Assembly (NCBI RefSeq): GCF_900116615.1
Contig: NZ_FPBF01000008.1
Coordinates: forward strand, 52,098 to 116,097
DNA length: 64,000 nt
Source: Algoriphagus locisalis
Lineage (GTDB): Bacteria; Bacteroidota; Bacteroidia; Cytophagales; Cyclobacteriaceae
Direction of reading: 5' to 3'
Position 1 is the first letter of the stretch. Each line of letters opens with the position of its first letter. The position numbers and the translations under genes were made by a program. The notes beneath the pieces were generated by a model. That model was not told the DNA's origin, made no database searches, and saw nothing but the letters and a program-made list of their open reading frames with translations. This document shows, in pieces, positions 1 to 7,610 of this stretch.

Positions 1-54
1 TCGGATGTCGGATGTCGGATGTCGGATGTCGGATGTCGGATGTCGGATGTCGGA
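1..54. repeat. 7-bp tandem repeat (TCGGATG)n
   Basis: About 7.7 perfect copies of TCGGATG run from the first base of the window, so the array may extend further left. It lies downstream of a minus-strand toxin gene. Related heptanucleotide-period arrays occur in other spacers of this window (722, 20.1, 23.6, 48.0 and 58.0 kb). Confidence 0.95.
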
Positions 55-157
55 TAAGGCGAACTCATTGTGTTGAAGAAGGTTTCAAAAATCAGGGATT
101 AGTTTGTTTACTAATTCCATGGCCATTTTGCAGGGTCTAAAAAGTTAATTCCTTTAT

Positions 158-424
158 TTAAGGAAATATTTTATAGATATCTTTTCTATGTGCAACCCTT
201 GCAAACACAAGCTCATTTTTTTCAAGGAAAACACCAATTCTATAGTTTCGAACCCTTATTCTATAAGCATCATGAAATCCTGAGAGTTTCTTAACATTTT
301 TTAGCTCGGAGAGAGAGATTATTTTTTCGCAGGAAAATAAAACCTGAAGTATTGCATCTTTATCATTTTGGTCTGAAATCTTATCCAGGTCCTTAGAAAA
401 AGATTTTAAAAACCGAGACTTCAT
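158..424 (-). CDS. RelE/ParE-type toxin
   Basis: An 88-residue basic protein with the layout of RelE/ParE toxins: N-terminal helices, then beta strands with the pattern KKLSGFHDAYRIRVRNYRIGVF and a C-terminal VAHRKDIYKIF segment. Family members are usually ribosome-dependent mRNA interferases or gyrase poisons. Which applies cannot be told here. The start ATG overlaps the stop of the upstream gene by 4 nt (ATGA), the usual antitoxin-first arrangement. The C-terminal His-Arg/Lys-Tyr cluster fits a RelE-like active site by analogy. Autoregulation by the complex is typical, but no operator was identified. Confidence 0.85.
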   Translation of the reverse strand: MKSRFLKSFSKDLDKISDQNDKDAILQVLFSCEKIISLSELKNVKKLSGFHDAYRIRVRNYRIGVFLEKNELVFARVAHRKDIYKIFP

Positions 425-618
425 TTCTGAAGTTTCCTATAAATCTCTTCTCTAGGAACTTCTTCAACCCTATCTGCTTCAGACATCAAAATTGAAAGTC
501 CTAAATCTTCTTTTTCCGAAACAGACAAAATCTTATTATTTACCCCCAGCTTTTCTAAAAGCTCTGAAATAAATTTGAGTTCCTTCTCATTTTTAGGATT
601 TACGATTATAGAGTCCAT
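421..618 (-). CDS. antitoxin of the RelE/ParE-type module
   Basis: A 65-residue acidic, helix-rich protein directly upstream of the toxin and overlapping it by 4 nt. No clear DNA-binding domain is visible. The C-terminal third (EADRVEEVPREEIYRKL) is the likely toxin-binding helix, by analogy with short Bacteroidota antitoxins. The assignment rests mainly on size, position and overlap with a recognisable toxin. Confidence 0.75.
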   Translation of the reverse strand: MDSIIVNPKNEKELKFISELLEKLGVNNKILSVSEKEDLGLSILMSEADRVEEVPREEIYRKLQK

Positions 619-681
619 GGTATGATTTTTTGCTTAGTTACAATTTACGGAAATCTTCAGCCAAAGATCAAAACAGCTAAA

Positions 682-719
682 AACAAAAAGCGGAAGTCTA
701 ACGGCTTCCGCTTTTTGTT
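682..719 (-). terminator. bidirectional rho-independent terminator
   Basis: A 12-bp stem (AAAAAGCGGAAG / CTTCCGCTTTTT) with an 8-nt loop has T-runs on both strands. It lies just downstream of the dctM stop codon and upstream of the antitoxin, so it probably ends the TRAP transporter transcript. Confidence 0.85.
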
Positions 720-721
720 TT

Positions 722-748
722 TCATCGGTCATCCGGCATCGGACACCC
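722..748. repeat. short heptanucleotide-period repeat
   Basis: Three imperfect 7-bp units (CATCGGT, CATCCGG, CATCGGA) follow the terminator. In the opposite orientation they resemble the GACCGAT units near 48.0 and 58.0 kb, which suggests one dispersed intergenic repeat family. Confidence 0.6.
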
Positions 749-756
749 TAGTTTTT

Positions 757-2052
757 TTACACCCCAAATACTCTTGGAAGCCAAAGGGTGATCTCAGGGA
801 AAAGCATAATGATAATCAATGCCAACACCATAGCTGCATAAAACGGCAGCATAGGTTTCATTATCTTCTGGATGGTGGTATTTGCCACACCAACGCCAAT
901 AAAGAGGATAGAACCCACTGGAGGCGTACAAAGACCTATACACAAGTTAAGAACCATCATGATCCCAAAGTGTACTGGATCCACTCCCAAAGCCGTTACA
1001 ACAGGCAGAAAGATCGGAGTGAAGATCAATACAGCTGGAGTCATATCCATAAAGATTCCGACAAATAATAACAGTAGATTGATCATGATCAGAATCACAA
1101 AAATGTTATCACTTAAGCCAAGCAAGGCATTTGAAATATTCTGAGGAATCTCCTCACTGGACATTACCCATGACATTGCCATAGAAGTTGCGATCAAAAG
1201 CATCACCACTGCTGTGGTCTCCGCTGACTTCAATAACACTGAAGGCAAATCCTTCACTTTCAATTCCCTATAAATCAGCGATAAAACCAGAGAATAAACA
1301 ACCGCAATAGCCGAAGCTTCTGTAGCTGTAAAAACCCCTCCTATAATTCCACCGATAACGACAATCAGCAAGAATAAACTTGGAACTGCTTCCCAGAATG
1401 TCTTCAAAATCACGCTAAATGAAGAACCTTCTCCGGCTGGAAGTTTATGTATTCTTATCATTATTGCCGCCGTCACCATGAGCATTAGTCCAACCAAAAG
1501 ACCTGGTAAATAGCCTGCGACAAATAAGGCCGCAACCGATACTCCACCTGATGCAAGGGAGTAAACGATCAAAACATTAGAAGGAGGAATGATCAAACCA
1601 GTCGTAGAAGAAGTAATATTTACCGCTGCTCCTAGTTCTTTTGGATAACCTTCTTTCTCCATTCTTTTTCCCAAAATACCACCCATTGAAGATGCCGCTG
1701 CTACCGCAGAGCCTGCAATTGCTCCCATGAGCATGGCTGCGATGATATTCACATGTAGCAATCCTCCACGCATTCGACCGGTAAGTGCTTTTGCAAACTC
1801 AATGAGTCGATTGGCTATCCCCCCTCTATTCATCAATTCTCCTGCGAGTATGAAAAAGGGAATTGCCAATAAGGAAAAACTATCTAATCCAGTCCCCATA
1901 CGTTGGGCGATGGTAGTAATTGCCGGCATCGTTTGCACGGTCACCATCAAGGTCAACATGCTCGAAAGTCCAAGACTCCAGGCTACAGGTACACCAATCC
2001 CTAAGAAGAAAAGAAAAGAAAGAACTAATACTAAAACGCTCAACACCTCCAT
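757..2052 (-). CDS. dctM: TRAP transporter large permease, DctM family
   Basis: A 431-residue, highly hydrophobic protein of standard DctM length with about 12 predicted membrane helices. Family features include FFILAGELMNRGG, GAIAGSAVAAASSMGGI and the late GIMMVLNLCIGLCTPPVG segment. It is the channel subunit of a Na+-coupled tripartite ATP-independent periplasmic transporter in the inner membrane. Its start overlaps the dctQ stop by one base (TAATG), indicating translational coupling. It is the last gene of the dctPQM operon, and a terminator follows. The location next to uxaA and pectin genes suggests a hexuronate or oligogalacturonide substrate; this is inference. Confidence 0.95.
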   Translation of the reverse strand: MEVLSVLVLVLSFLFFLGIGVPVAWSLGLSSMLTLMVTVQTMPAITTIAQRMGTGLDSFSLLAIPFFILAGELMNRGGIANRLIEFAKALTGRMRGGLLHVNIIAAMLMGAIAGSAVAAASSMGGILGKRMEKEGYPKELGAAVNITSSTTGLIIPPSNVLIVYSLASGGVSVAALFVAGYLPGLLVGLMLMVTAAIMIRIHKLPAGEGSSFSVILKTFWEAVPSLFLLIVVIGGIIGGVFTATEASAIAVVYSLVLSLIYRELKVKDLPSVLLKSAETTAVVMLLIATSMAMSWVMSSEEIPQNISNALLGLSDNIFVILIMINLLLLFVGIFMDMTPAVLIFTPIFLPVVTALGVDPVHFGIMMVLNLCIGLCTPPVGSILFIGVGVANTTIQKIMKPMLPFYAAMVLALIIIMLFPEITLWLPRVFGV

Positions 2053-2540
2053 TACACTGCAGATTTTAAAGTTGTCAAAAATTTGATTGAGACTACTTGG
2101 TAGTAAATCACTAATAACCCGCTAAAAGGGATGATACCATAGATGTAGGCGAGTGGTATCTGAAGTACAGCAGATTTCTGCTCTAGGATAAATGTCAGGT
2201 AAACAAGGTTTGAGCCGCCAATGAACATCACCACAACTGCGAAAATAAGAATACAGCAATTGATCAAAATCATCAATTTGTCCTGTGCTTTTTCTTCCAG
2301 TTTTGTAAGCAAAATATCAATTGCTAAGTGCTCGTTTTTTCCTGCAACATAGGCAGCTCCTAGCATCCCTACCCAGATCAACATGTAACGGGACAATTCA
2401 TCGGTGAATGAACTTGGGCTTTGAAACACATAGCGAGAAACCACCTGCCAGGTCACATTGAGCACCATAAGTGCCATCAAGACAACAAGAAAATGGGCAA
2501 TCCATTTATCAAGTTTTAGCTTGGTTTGGGGTGAAAACAT
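2052..2540 (-). CDS. dctQ: TRAP transporter small permease, DctQ family
   Basis: A 162-residue protein with four predicted membrane helices, the normal size and topology for DctQ. The family pattern SRYVFQSPSSFTDELSRYMLIWVGMLGAAY is present around residues 35-65. It forms the membrane complex with DctM. It lies between dctP (24-nt gap) and dctM (1-nt overlap) in one operon. The substrate is not readable from the sequence. Confidence 0.93.
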   Translation of the reverse strand: MFSPQTKLKLDKWIAHFLVVLMALMVLNVTWQVVSRYVFQSPSSFTDELSRYMLIWVGMLGAAYVAGKNEHLAIDILLTKLEEKAQDKLMILINCCILIFAVVVMFIGGSNLVYLTFILEQKSAVLQIPLAYIYGIIPFSGLLVIYYQVVSIKFLTTLKSAV

Positions 2541-2564
2541 AAGTCTTATACTTTGGGTTAACGG

Positions 2565-3566
2565 TTATTTTACAGCGCGAATTTCCTCTACTATCTTATA
2601 GATATCAGGCTGTTGGACTTTAAGGTCGGAATACATGGATTCTACAGCTGCCCGGAACGGCTCCTTGTCTGGATAAGTAATCGTCACTCCGGCTTTTCTC
2701 AATTCATTCAAAGACTCTTCGGTAGCTTCCGCCCAGATTTTGTATTCATATGTAGCGGATTCATCGGCAGCTTCCTGAAGCCATTGTTGCTCCTGCTCGT
2801 TTAAGCTTTCCCACACTTTAGTACTCACGATCATCACGTCTGGCAATGCCGTGTGCTCATCTATACTGTAGAACTTGCACACTTCATAATGCTTGGAAGT
2901 GTAAAGACTTGGCGCATTGTTCTCCGCTCCATCCACGATACCTTGCTGCAGAGCTGTGTAGAGTTCACCAAAAGAAACTGGCGTTGGAGAACCTCCCAAG
3001 CTTTTCACCATGTTGGAAGCAGTATTGGACTCCATCACCCGGATTTTCAATCCAGCAAGATCTCCCGGAGTTTCCACAGGTTTGTCTTTTGTATAAAAGC
3101 TTCTTTTCCCAGAATCATAATAGCATAGGCCTCTAAGCAGATACTTCTGGGGATCAAGCAATAGTTTTCTACCAATTTCACCTTGTAAAACGGCACGCTG
3201 GTGGGCATCATCTCTGAACAAGTAAGGCATTCCAAATACCTGCATAGTCGGAGCAAAGCCTTCCAAAGCAGCGGAAGAAACCTTTGTCATTCCTAGGCTC
3301 CCAATTTGCAAAAGTTCCACGAGTTCACGCTCACTGCCTAATTGTTGATTTGGATAAATTTTGACGACCATTTTACCGCCGGATTTTTCCTCCACTTTTT
3401 TGGCCAAAAAGAGCATGGCTTCGTGAACCGGGTGAGTGATGCCAAGTCCGTGTCCAAGTTTTATGATTCGCTTATCCCCTGTCGCCTGGCAGGAAACAAA
3501 CAGCGCAAGCACCAAACAGAAAGAAAGAATATGAAGTTTTTTGATTGTCATGGGTTTATTGAACAT
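2565..3566 (-). CDS. dctP: TRAP transporter substrate-binding lipoprotein, DctP family
   Basis: A 333-residue solute-binding protein of the DctP family. The N-terminus has a lipoprotein signal (LALFVSC, Cys26), so the protein is probably membrane-anchored in the periplasm. Family hallmarks are VEEKSGGKMVVKIYPNQQLGSERE, the LKIRVMES segment with the carboxylate-binding Arg, and the PVSFGELYTALQQGIVDGAEN region. A second in-frame ATG at 3551 would give a shorter signal peptide and is equally plausible. It is the first gene of the TRAP operon. A weak LacI-type operator lies about 52 bp upstream, which fits a sugar-acid substrate such as galacturonate. Confidence 0.93.
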   Translation of the reverse strand: MFNKPMTIKKLHILSFCLVLALFVSCQATGDKRIIKLGHGLGITHPVHEAMLFLAKKVEEKSGGKMVVKIYPNQQLGSERELVELLQIGSLGMTKVSSAALEGFAPTMQVFGMPYLFRDDAHQRAVLQGEIGRKLLLDPQKYLLRGLCYYDSGKRSFYTKDKPVETPGDLAGLKIRVMESNTASNMVKSLGGSPTPVSFGELYTALQQGIVDGAENNAPSLYTSKHYEVCKFYSIDEHTALPDVMIVSTKVWESLNEQEQQWLQEAADESATYEYKIWAEATEESLNELRKAGVTITYPDKEPFRAAVESMYSDLKVQQPDIYKIVEEIRAVK

Positions 3567-3617
3567 AAAACATACTATACAATAATAGGCCTTTCTAAGC
3601 TGATATGTTTGGTCGAT

Positions 3618-3637
3618 TTACGGAAACGATTTAGTCA
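3618..3637. promoter_or_regulatory. candidate degenerate LacI operator upstream of dctP
   Basis: TTACGGAAACGATTTAGTCA shares the AAACGATT core and the left-arm TT-CG positions with the site in front of kduI. It lies upstream of the TRAP operon in the gap shared with uxaA. The match is clearly weaker than at the other five sites. Confidence 0.4.
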
Positions 3638-3806
3638 AGTTGATAAAAGGTAATTCTTAGGAACTATCAGGATTTGTTTGATGACAGATAAAATCCAAGA
3701 TATTACATTTGGTTACTTTTCTAAATGAAAATTTGATTTTAGTACATTTGCACAAATATTTTAATTTTTGCCACCGATTTTCGTTATTACAATCGAATAC
3801 TATAAA

Positions 3807-3826
3807 TTGCGCAATCGATTGCGCAA
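3807..3826. promoter_or_regulatory. LacI-family operator, perfect palindrome, uxaA promoter
   Basis: TTGCGCAATCGATTGCGCAA is a perfect 20-bp palindrome with the central CG step typical of LacI-family operators. It ends 17 bp before the uxaA ATG. TAAATTGC at 3803-3810, resembling the Bacteroidota -7 element (TAnnTTTG), overlaps its left end, so binding would block initiation. It is the best-conserved of the copies and defines the consensus. Confidence 0.85.
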
Positions 3827-3843
3827 TATAATGATTAATTCTA

Positions 3844-5490
3844 ATGAACCATAAAACATTATTAATACATCCAAAAGACAATGTTTTGGTTGCTTTACAG
3901 GATCTTGCTGTAGGTGAAACCATTGAGCATAATGGCCTAACAATCAGAATAAAAGACAATATCCCAGCCAAGCATAAGTTTGCGATAAACGAATTGGCTA
4001 AAGGAGATCAGGTCTTCATGTATGGAGGTATTGTTGGCAAAACTCTTTCAACCATCCCTTCCGGAGGTGTCCTCAGTACTCAAAACGTGACGCATGAGGC
4101 GGAAGATTTTGGTGAAAAATCTGGAGTTTACCAATGGGATGCACCGGATATCAGCAAATTCAAAGACAAAACTTTTATGGGTTTTCACCGGCCCGACGGA
4201 CAGGTGGGAACGGGAAACTACTGGTTGGTGATTCCAATGGTTTTCTGCGAAAATAGAAACGTGGACATCATTAAGGATGCATTCCTTGAGGAACTTGGGT
4301 TCGGTAAGCCAAATCCATTCAAAAAAATGGTGAGAGAAATGGCTAGCCTCTATAAGTCTGGACAAAAAAATTCATTCGACTCAGTCGCAGTAGAGACATT
4401 TGCGGAGAAAGCAGAAGAAAGACTTTTTGAAAATATCGACGGAATCAAATTCCTAAATCATCAAACAGGTTGTGGCGGCACAAGAACAGATTCGCAGGCT
4501 CTTTGCGCGCTAATCGCTGGCTACATCAACAATCCAAATGTGGCTGGAGCAACAATATTAAGCTTAGGTTGTCAAAATGCGCAGTCTTCTTTTATGGAAG
4601 AAAAGCTTCGTCTTATCAATCCGGATTTCAAAAAGCCTTTGATTATTCTGGAGCAGCAAGTGGAAGGAACTGAGCAGCAAATGCTCACCCGAGCTATTAA
4701 AGAAACATTTATTGGAATGGCGGAGGCCAACACCCAAACTCGTCAACCAGCTCCATTGAGCAAATTAGTGGTAGGATTGGAATGTGGTGGATCTGATGGA
4801 TTCTCCGGGATCTCTGCAAATCCAGCTGTGGGCTATGCTGCTGATTTGGTTGTGGCCTTGGGTGGAACAGCCATTCTTTCTGAATTCCCAGAACTTTGTG
4901 GTGTTGAGCAAGAGCTGATTAACAGATGTGTATCTGATGAAAAGGCAGAACGTTTTTCAACTTTGATGCGATTGTATGCAGCAGCAGCCGAAGCTTCAGG
5001 TTCTGGTTTTGATATGAATCCAAGTCCTGGAAACATCAAGGATGGCCTGATCACCGATGCGATGAAGTCATCCGGCGCTGCCAAAAAAGGCGGAACTTCT
5101 CCAGTGACCGACGTGCTAGACTATGGAGAATATGTAAATACACCGGGTTTGAATTTGCTTTGCACTCCTGGAAATGATGTAGAAAGTACCACTGCTATGG
5201 CGGGAGCTGGCGCGAATATGATCTTATTTACAACAGGACTTGGCACACCAACCGGGAATCCGGTTACTCCTGTTATCAAAGTTTCTTCCAATCATAAATT
5301 ATCCGAGCGCATGCCTGATATCATTGATATTAACACAGGTTTTGTGATCTCCGGAGAGAAAAATATCCAGCAAATGGGCGAAGAAATCCTGGAAAAAGTA
5401 ATCAAAGTAGCAAGTGGCGAAGAAAAGTCAAAAGCTATGATTCTTGGCCAGGACGACTTTATTCCTTGGAAAAGAGGCGTTTCTCTCTAA
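3844..5490 (+). CDS. uxaA: altronate dehydratase
   Basis: A 548-residue UxaA-family protein. It has an N-terminal SAF domain (about residues 1-95, GETIEHNGLTIRIKDNIPAKHKFAI) and the catalytic part with NHQTGCGGTRTDSQAL, GLECGGSDGFSGISANPAVG and the C-terminal NPVTPVIKVSSN segment. It dehydrates D-altronate to 2-keto-3-deoxygluconate in the cytoplasm, the step after tagaturonate reductase (uxaB at 31.8 kb). It is transcribed alone, divergently from the TRAP operon, behind a perfect LacI-type palindrome. Its stop codon overlaps the convergent oxidoreductase gene by 4 nt. Length is normal for the family. Confidence 0.95.
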   Translation: MNHKTLLIHPKDNVLVALQDLAVGETIEHNGLTIRIKDNIPAKHKFAINELAKGDQVFMYGGIVGKTLSTIPSGGVLSTQNVTHEAEDFGEKSGVYQWDAPDISKFKDKTFMGFHRPDGQVGTGNYWLVIPMVFCENRNVDIIKDAFLEELGFGKPNPFKKMVREMASLYKSGQKNSFDSVAVETFAEKAEERLFENIDGIKFLNHQTGCGGTRTDSQALCALIAGYINNPNVAGATILSLGCQNAQSSFMEEKLRLINPDFKKPLIILEQQVEGTEQQMLTRAIKETFIGMAEANTQTRQPAPLSKLVVGLECGGSDGFSGISANPAVGYAADLVVALGGTAILSEFPELCGVEQELINRCVSDEKAERFSTLMRLYAAAAEASGSGFDMNPSPGNIKDGLITDAMKSSGAAKKGGTSPVTDVLDYGEYVNTPGLNLLCTPGNDVESTTAMAGAGANMILFTTGLGTPTGNPVTPVIKVSSNHKLSERMPDIIDINTGFVISGEKNIQQMGEEILEKVIKVASGEEKSKAMILGQDDFIPWKRGVSL

Positions 5491-6527
5491 ACATGATCAA
5501 GAAAAGGGAGCTCAACTTCCTTCTCAAGTTCTGAAGACTTATAAATGGCTCGGATCAGTTCGACTGATTTCCGGGCCATATTTCCTTCTACCAATACCGG
5601 CTCATCAGTTTCTACAGCATTTAGATAATGTTCCCACTGAGCTTTATGTAGTGCATGTCCAATTGCCATTGGATCTGCAGCTCCCGAACCTGTACTGGTA
5701 TCTGCGATAATCGGTTCCGGTTCTTCTCCCTGAATACTCCATTGAATCAATTTCCCAGCTTCCAACACGGCTGATCCACACTTCCCGAAAATCTCCAGTC
5801 GCTCAGGCAAACCAGGATATAAAGCCGTGGATGCAGTAATATTCCCCAAAGCTTTATTTTCAAAAGTCACCAAAGCCGCGCCCAAGTCCTCTCCTTCAAT
5901 AGGATGTAAGGATGTTTTAACTTTCGCGAAAACAGACTTCACATCACCCATTATATCGAGTAGCAAATCAAAGGTGTGAATACCTTGATTCATAAATGCT
6001 CCGCCCCCATCTCCTTCGAGCGTTCCTTTCCAAGGGCTATTACTGTAATATTCAGGCGCTCTGTACCAATTCACATGAGCATTTCCCATTAGAAGTTTTC
6101 CAAATCTCCCTTCTTGAACTGCAGCTTTTAGCTTGAGATAATCAGCCGAAAATCTATTTTGAAAAATGACTCCGAGCTTCACACCATTTTCTTCACAAGC
6201 ATCAATCAGTTGATCTGCTCTAGTCAAATTGATTTCAATTGGTTTTTCTATCAACACGTGTTTACCAGCTTTTGCTGCCAACAAACCCGCTTCCATGTGG
6301 TGACCACTCGCGGTGCAGATGCATACGATATCGAGTTCAGGATGAGTCAAAAAAGCAGAGACATCAGAATAGGTCTGGATGCCAAATTTGGCCTGAGCAG
6401 CTTTTGCGCGCTCGGGTGTACTGCTGCAAAGTGCTACTAATTCCGCATTTTCGATTTCATTGAGCGCATCTGCATGCTTTCCGGTGATTGCTCCTGTTCC
6501 AACTATTCCTATTTTAAATTTTCGCAT
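5487..6527 (-). CDS. Gfo/Idh/MocA family NAD(P)-dependent oxidoreductase
   Basis: A 346-residue protein with an N-terminal Rossmann fold (FKIGIVGTGAITGKHADAL) and the family signature GKHVLIEKPIEINLTRADQLIDAC around residues 88-111. A conserved Lys is in EKP and a conserved His in MNQGIHTFDLLLDIMGD. Members oxidise or reduce sugars, inositols and sugar acids, and no exact substrate can be assigned. It is the last gene of the SusC-led pectin operon. It overlaps the upstream dehydrogenase by 14 nt and overlaps uxaA tail-to-tail by 4 nt. A role in pectin-derived sugar or uronate metabolism is inferred from context. Confidence 0.88.
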   Translation of the reverse strand: MRKFKIGIVGTGAITGKHADALNEIENAELVALCSSTPERAKAAQAKFGIQTYSDVSAFLTHPELDIVCICTASGHHMEAGLLAAKAGKHVLIEKPIEINLTRADQLIDACEENGVKLGVIFQNRFSADYLKLKAAVQEGRFGKLLMGNAHVNWYRAPEYYSNSPWKGTLEGDGGGAFMNQGIHTFDLLLDIMGDVKSVFAKVKTSLHPIEGEDLGAALVTFENKALGNITASTALYPGLPERLEIFGKCGSAVLEAGKLIQWSIQGEEPEPIIADTSTGSGAADPMAIGHALHKAQWEHYLNAVETDEPVLVEGNMARKSVELIRAIYKSSELEKEVELPFLDHV

Positions 6528-7536
6528 TTTTCAGTTCATTTTGAAGTTCCACCCAGAGTTTTTCTGAAATCGGAACTCCGTTTTTAAGATTTCTATTTCG
6601 GGTTTCTATTGTATTTTCTCCTGGATATCGAACAGACTTGTCTCCAAAAGTCGATGAGTTTTTCAGGTCTTCAATCAGCGCGTCCGCCTTAGTTTCTATC
6701 CAATCTGTGAGTTCAAGCTTAGTGGGATCAAAGCAAAGGAATACTTGAGATACAGCAGTTTCAAAACCGGACTTCCCGATGTCGTGGGTCGCATTTCCTC
6801 CTGAAAGTACGGAAGCTAGCAAATCCAAAACCAAACTTAGACCCGATCCCTTCCACAAACCTATTGGCAATCCAAGGTGATTATTGATGACAGTTCCTGG
6901 GTCCTTGGTCAGATTCCCTTTATCGTCGAAGCCAGCCTCATAGGCCATCTGTTCCCCTTTTGCCTTAGAAATACTTAGCTTTCCATAGGCAAATTGGGTA
7001 AAAGCCATATCCAAGACAACTGGCCCGCTCTTCCGCGGAATAGCAATGACCAGCGGATTATTTCCCACTTTTGGCTCGCTCCCACCCCAAGCTGGCATAT
7101 TCGGATTGGTATTGGTGAAGCAAATTCCGATACAGCCAGCTTCCACAGCCTGCCAGCCGAAATTCCCTCCACGCATCCAATGATTGGTGTTTTGCAAGGT
7201 CACACAGCTAATTCCAAATTCTTTGGAAAGCTCGATCGCCCGGTTCATGGCAAATTCAGCATTGAGATTCCCCACGCCTTGCTGCCCATTCCAGCGCTCA
7301 AACATCCCGAGCTGACTTAAGGCCAAAGGCTCTTTGTCAGGATTAACCAAGCCTTTTTTAATAAAGTCTAGAAAAAGGAAAAAGCGATTTACACCATGTG
7401 ATCGCACTCCATCCAGATCAGCTTTGGCGAAAAGTGACGCACAGCGCTCTGCTCTCTCCCGCGAAAATCCGTAGTTGAGTAATATTTCTTTTAGTGTGTT
7501 ATTGACTTTCTCGAAAGGAATAAAAAGATCGACCAT
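6514..7536 (-). CDS. malate/L-lactate dehydrogenase (Ldh_2) family oxidoreductase
   Basis: A 340-residue member of the Ldh_2 family, which includes YiaK (2,3-diketo-L-gulonate reductase), ureidoglycolate dehydrogenase and sulfolactate dehydrogenase. Family segments include GVRSHGVNRF, VTLQNTNHWMRGGNFGWQAVEAG (catalytic His region), NPLVIAIPRKSGPVVLDMAFTQFAYGK and the GSGLSLVLDLLASVLSGG helix. It is probably cytoplasmic and NAD(P)-dependent. It sits in the SusC operon between a pectate lyase and the Gfo/Idh gene. The family often reduces keto sugar acids, so a uronate-derived keto acid is a reasonable but unproven substrate. Confidence 0.88.
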   Translation of the reverse strand: MVDLFIPFEKVNNTLKEILLNYGFSRERAERCASLFAKADLDGVRSHGVNRFFLFLDFIKKGLVNPDKEPLALSQLGMFERWNGQQGVGNLNAEFAMNRAIELSKEFGISCVTLQNTNHWMRGGNFGWQAVEAGCIGICFTNTNPNMPAWGGSEPKVGNNPLVIAIPRKSGPVVLDMAFTQFAYGKLSISKAKGEQMAYEAGFDDKGNLTKDPGTVINNHLGLPIGLWKGSGLSLVLDLLASVLSGGNATHDIGKSGFETAVSQVFLCFDPTKLELTDWIETKADALIEDLKNSSTFGDKSVRYPGENTIETRNRNLKNGVPISEKLWVELQNELKNAKI

Positions 7537-7610
7537 TGAAAAGTTGGGTTCTAAGCGTGATATCCCCTAAGATAAAATCAATGATTTACTTTTGCCTGTT
7601 TTGCTAAAAA

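Noticed and set aside
1..54. Tandem repeats (here and at 20.1, 23.6 and 52 kb) as CRISPR arrays
   Set aside because: Units are directly adjacent, without unique spacers of constant length, and no cas genes are present.
622..1068. 148-codon plus-strand ORF opposite dctM
   Set aside because: It lies antisense to a strongly conserved dctM gene and across the terminator at 682-719, and its composition (His, Lys and Arg rich) is that of a reverse-frame shadow.
3657..3971. 104-codon minus-strand ORF overlapping the uxaA start
   Set aside because: It covers the uxaA promoter, the perfect operator and the first 128 bp of uxaA in antisense, with no recognisable protein features.
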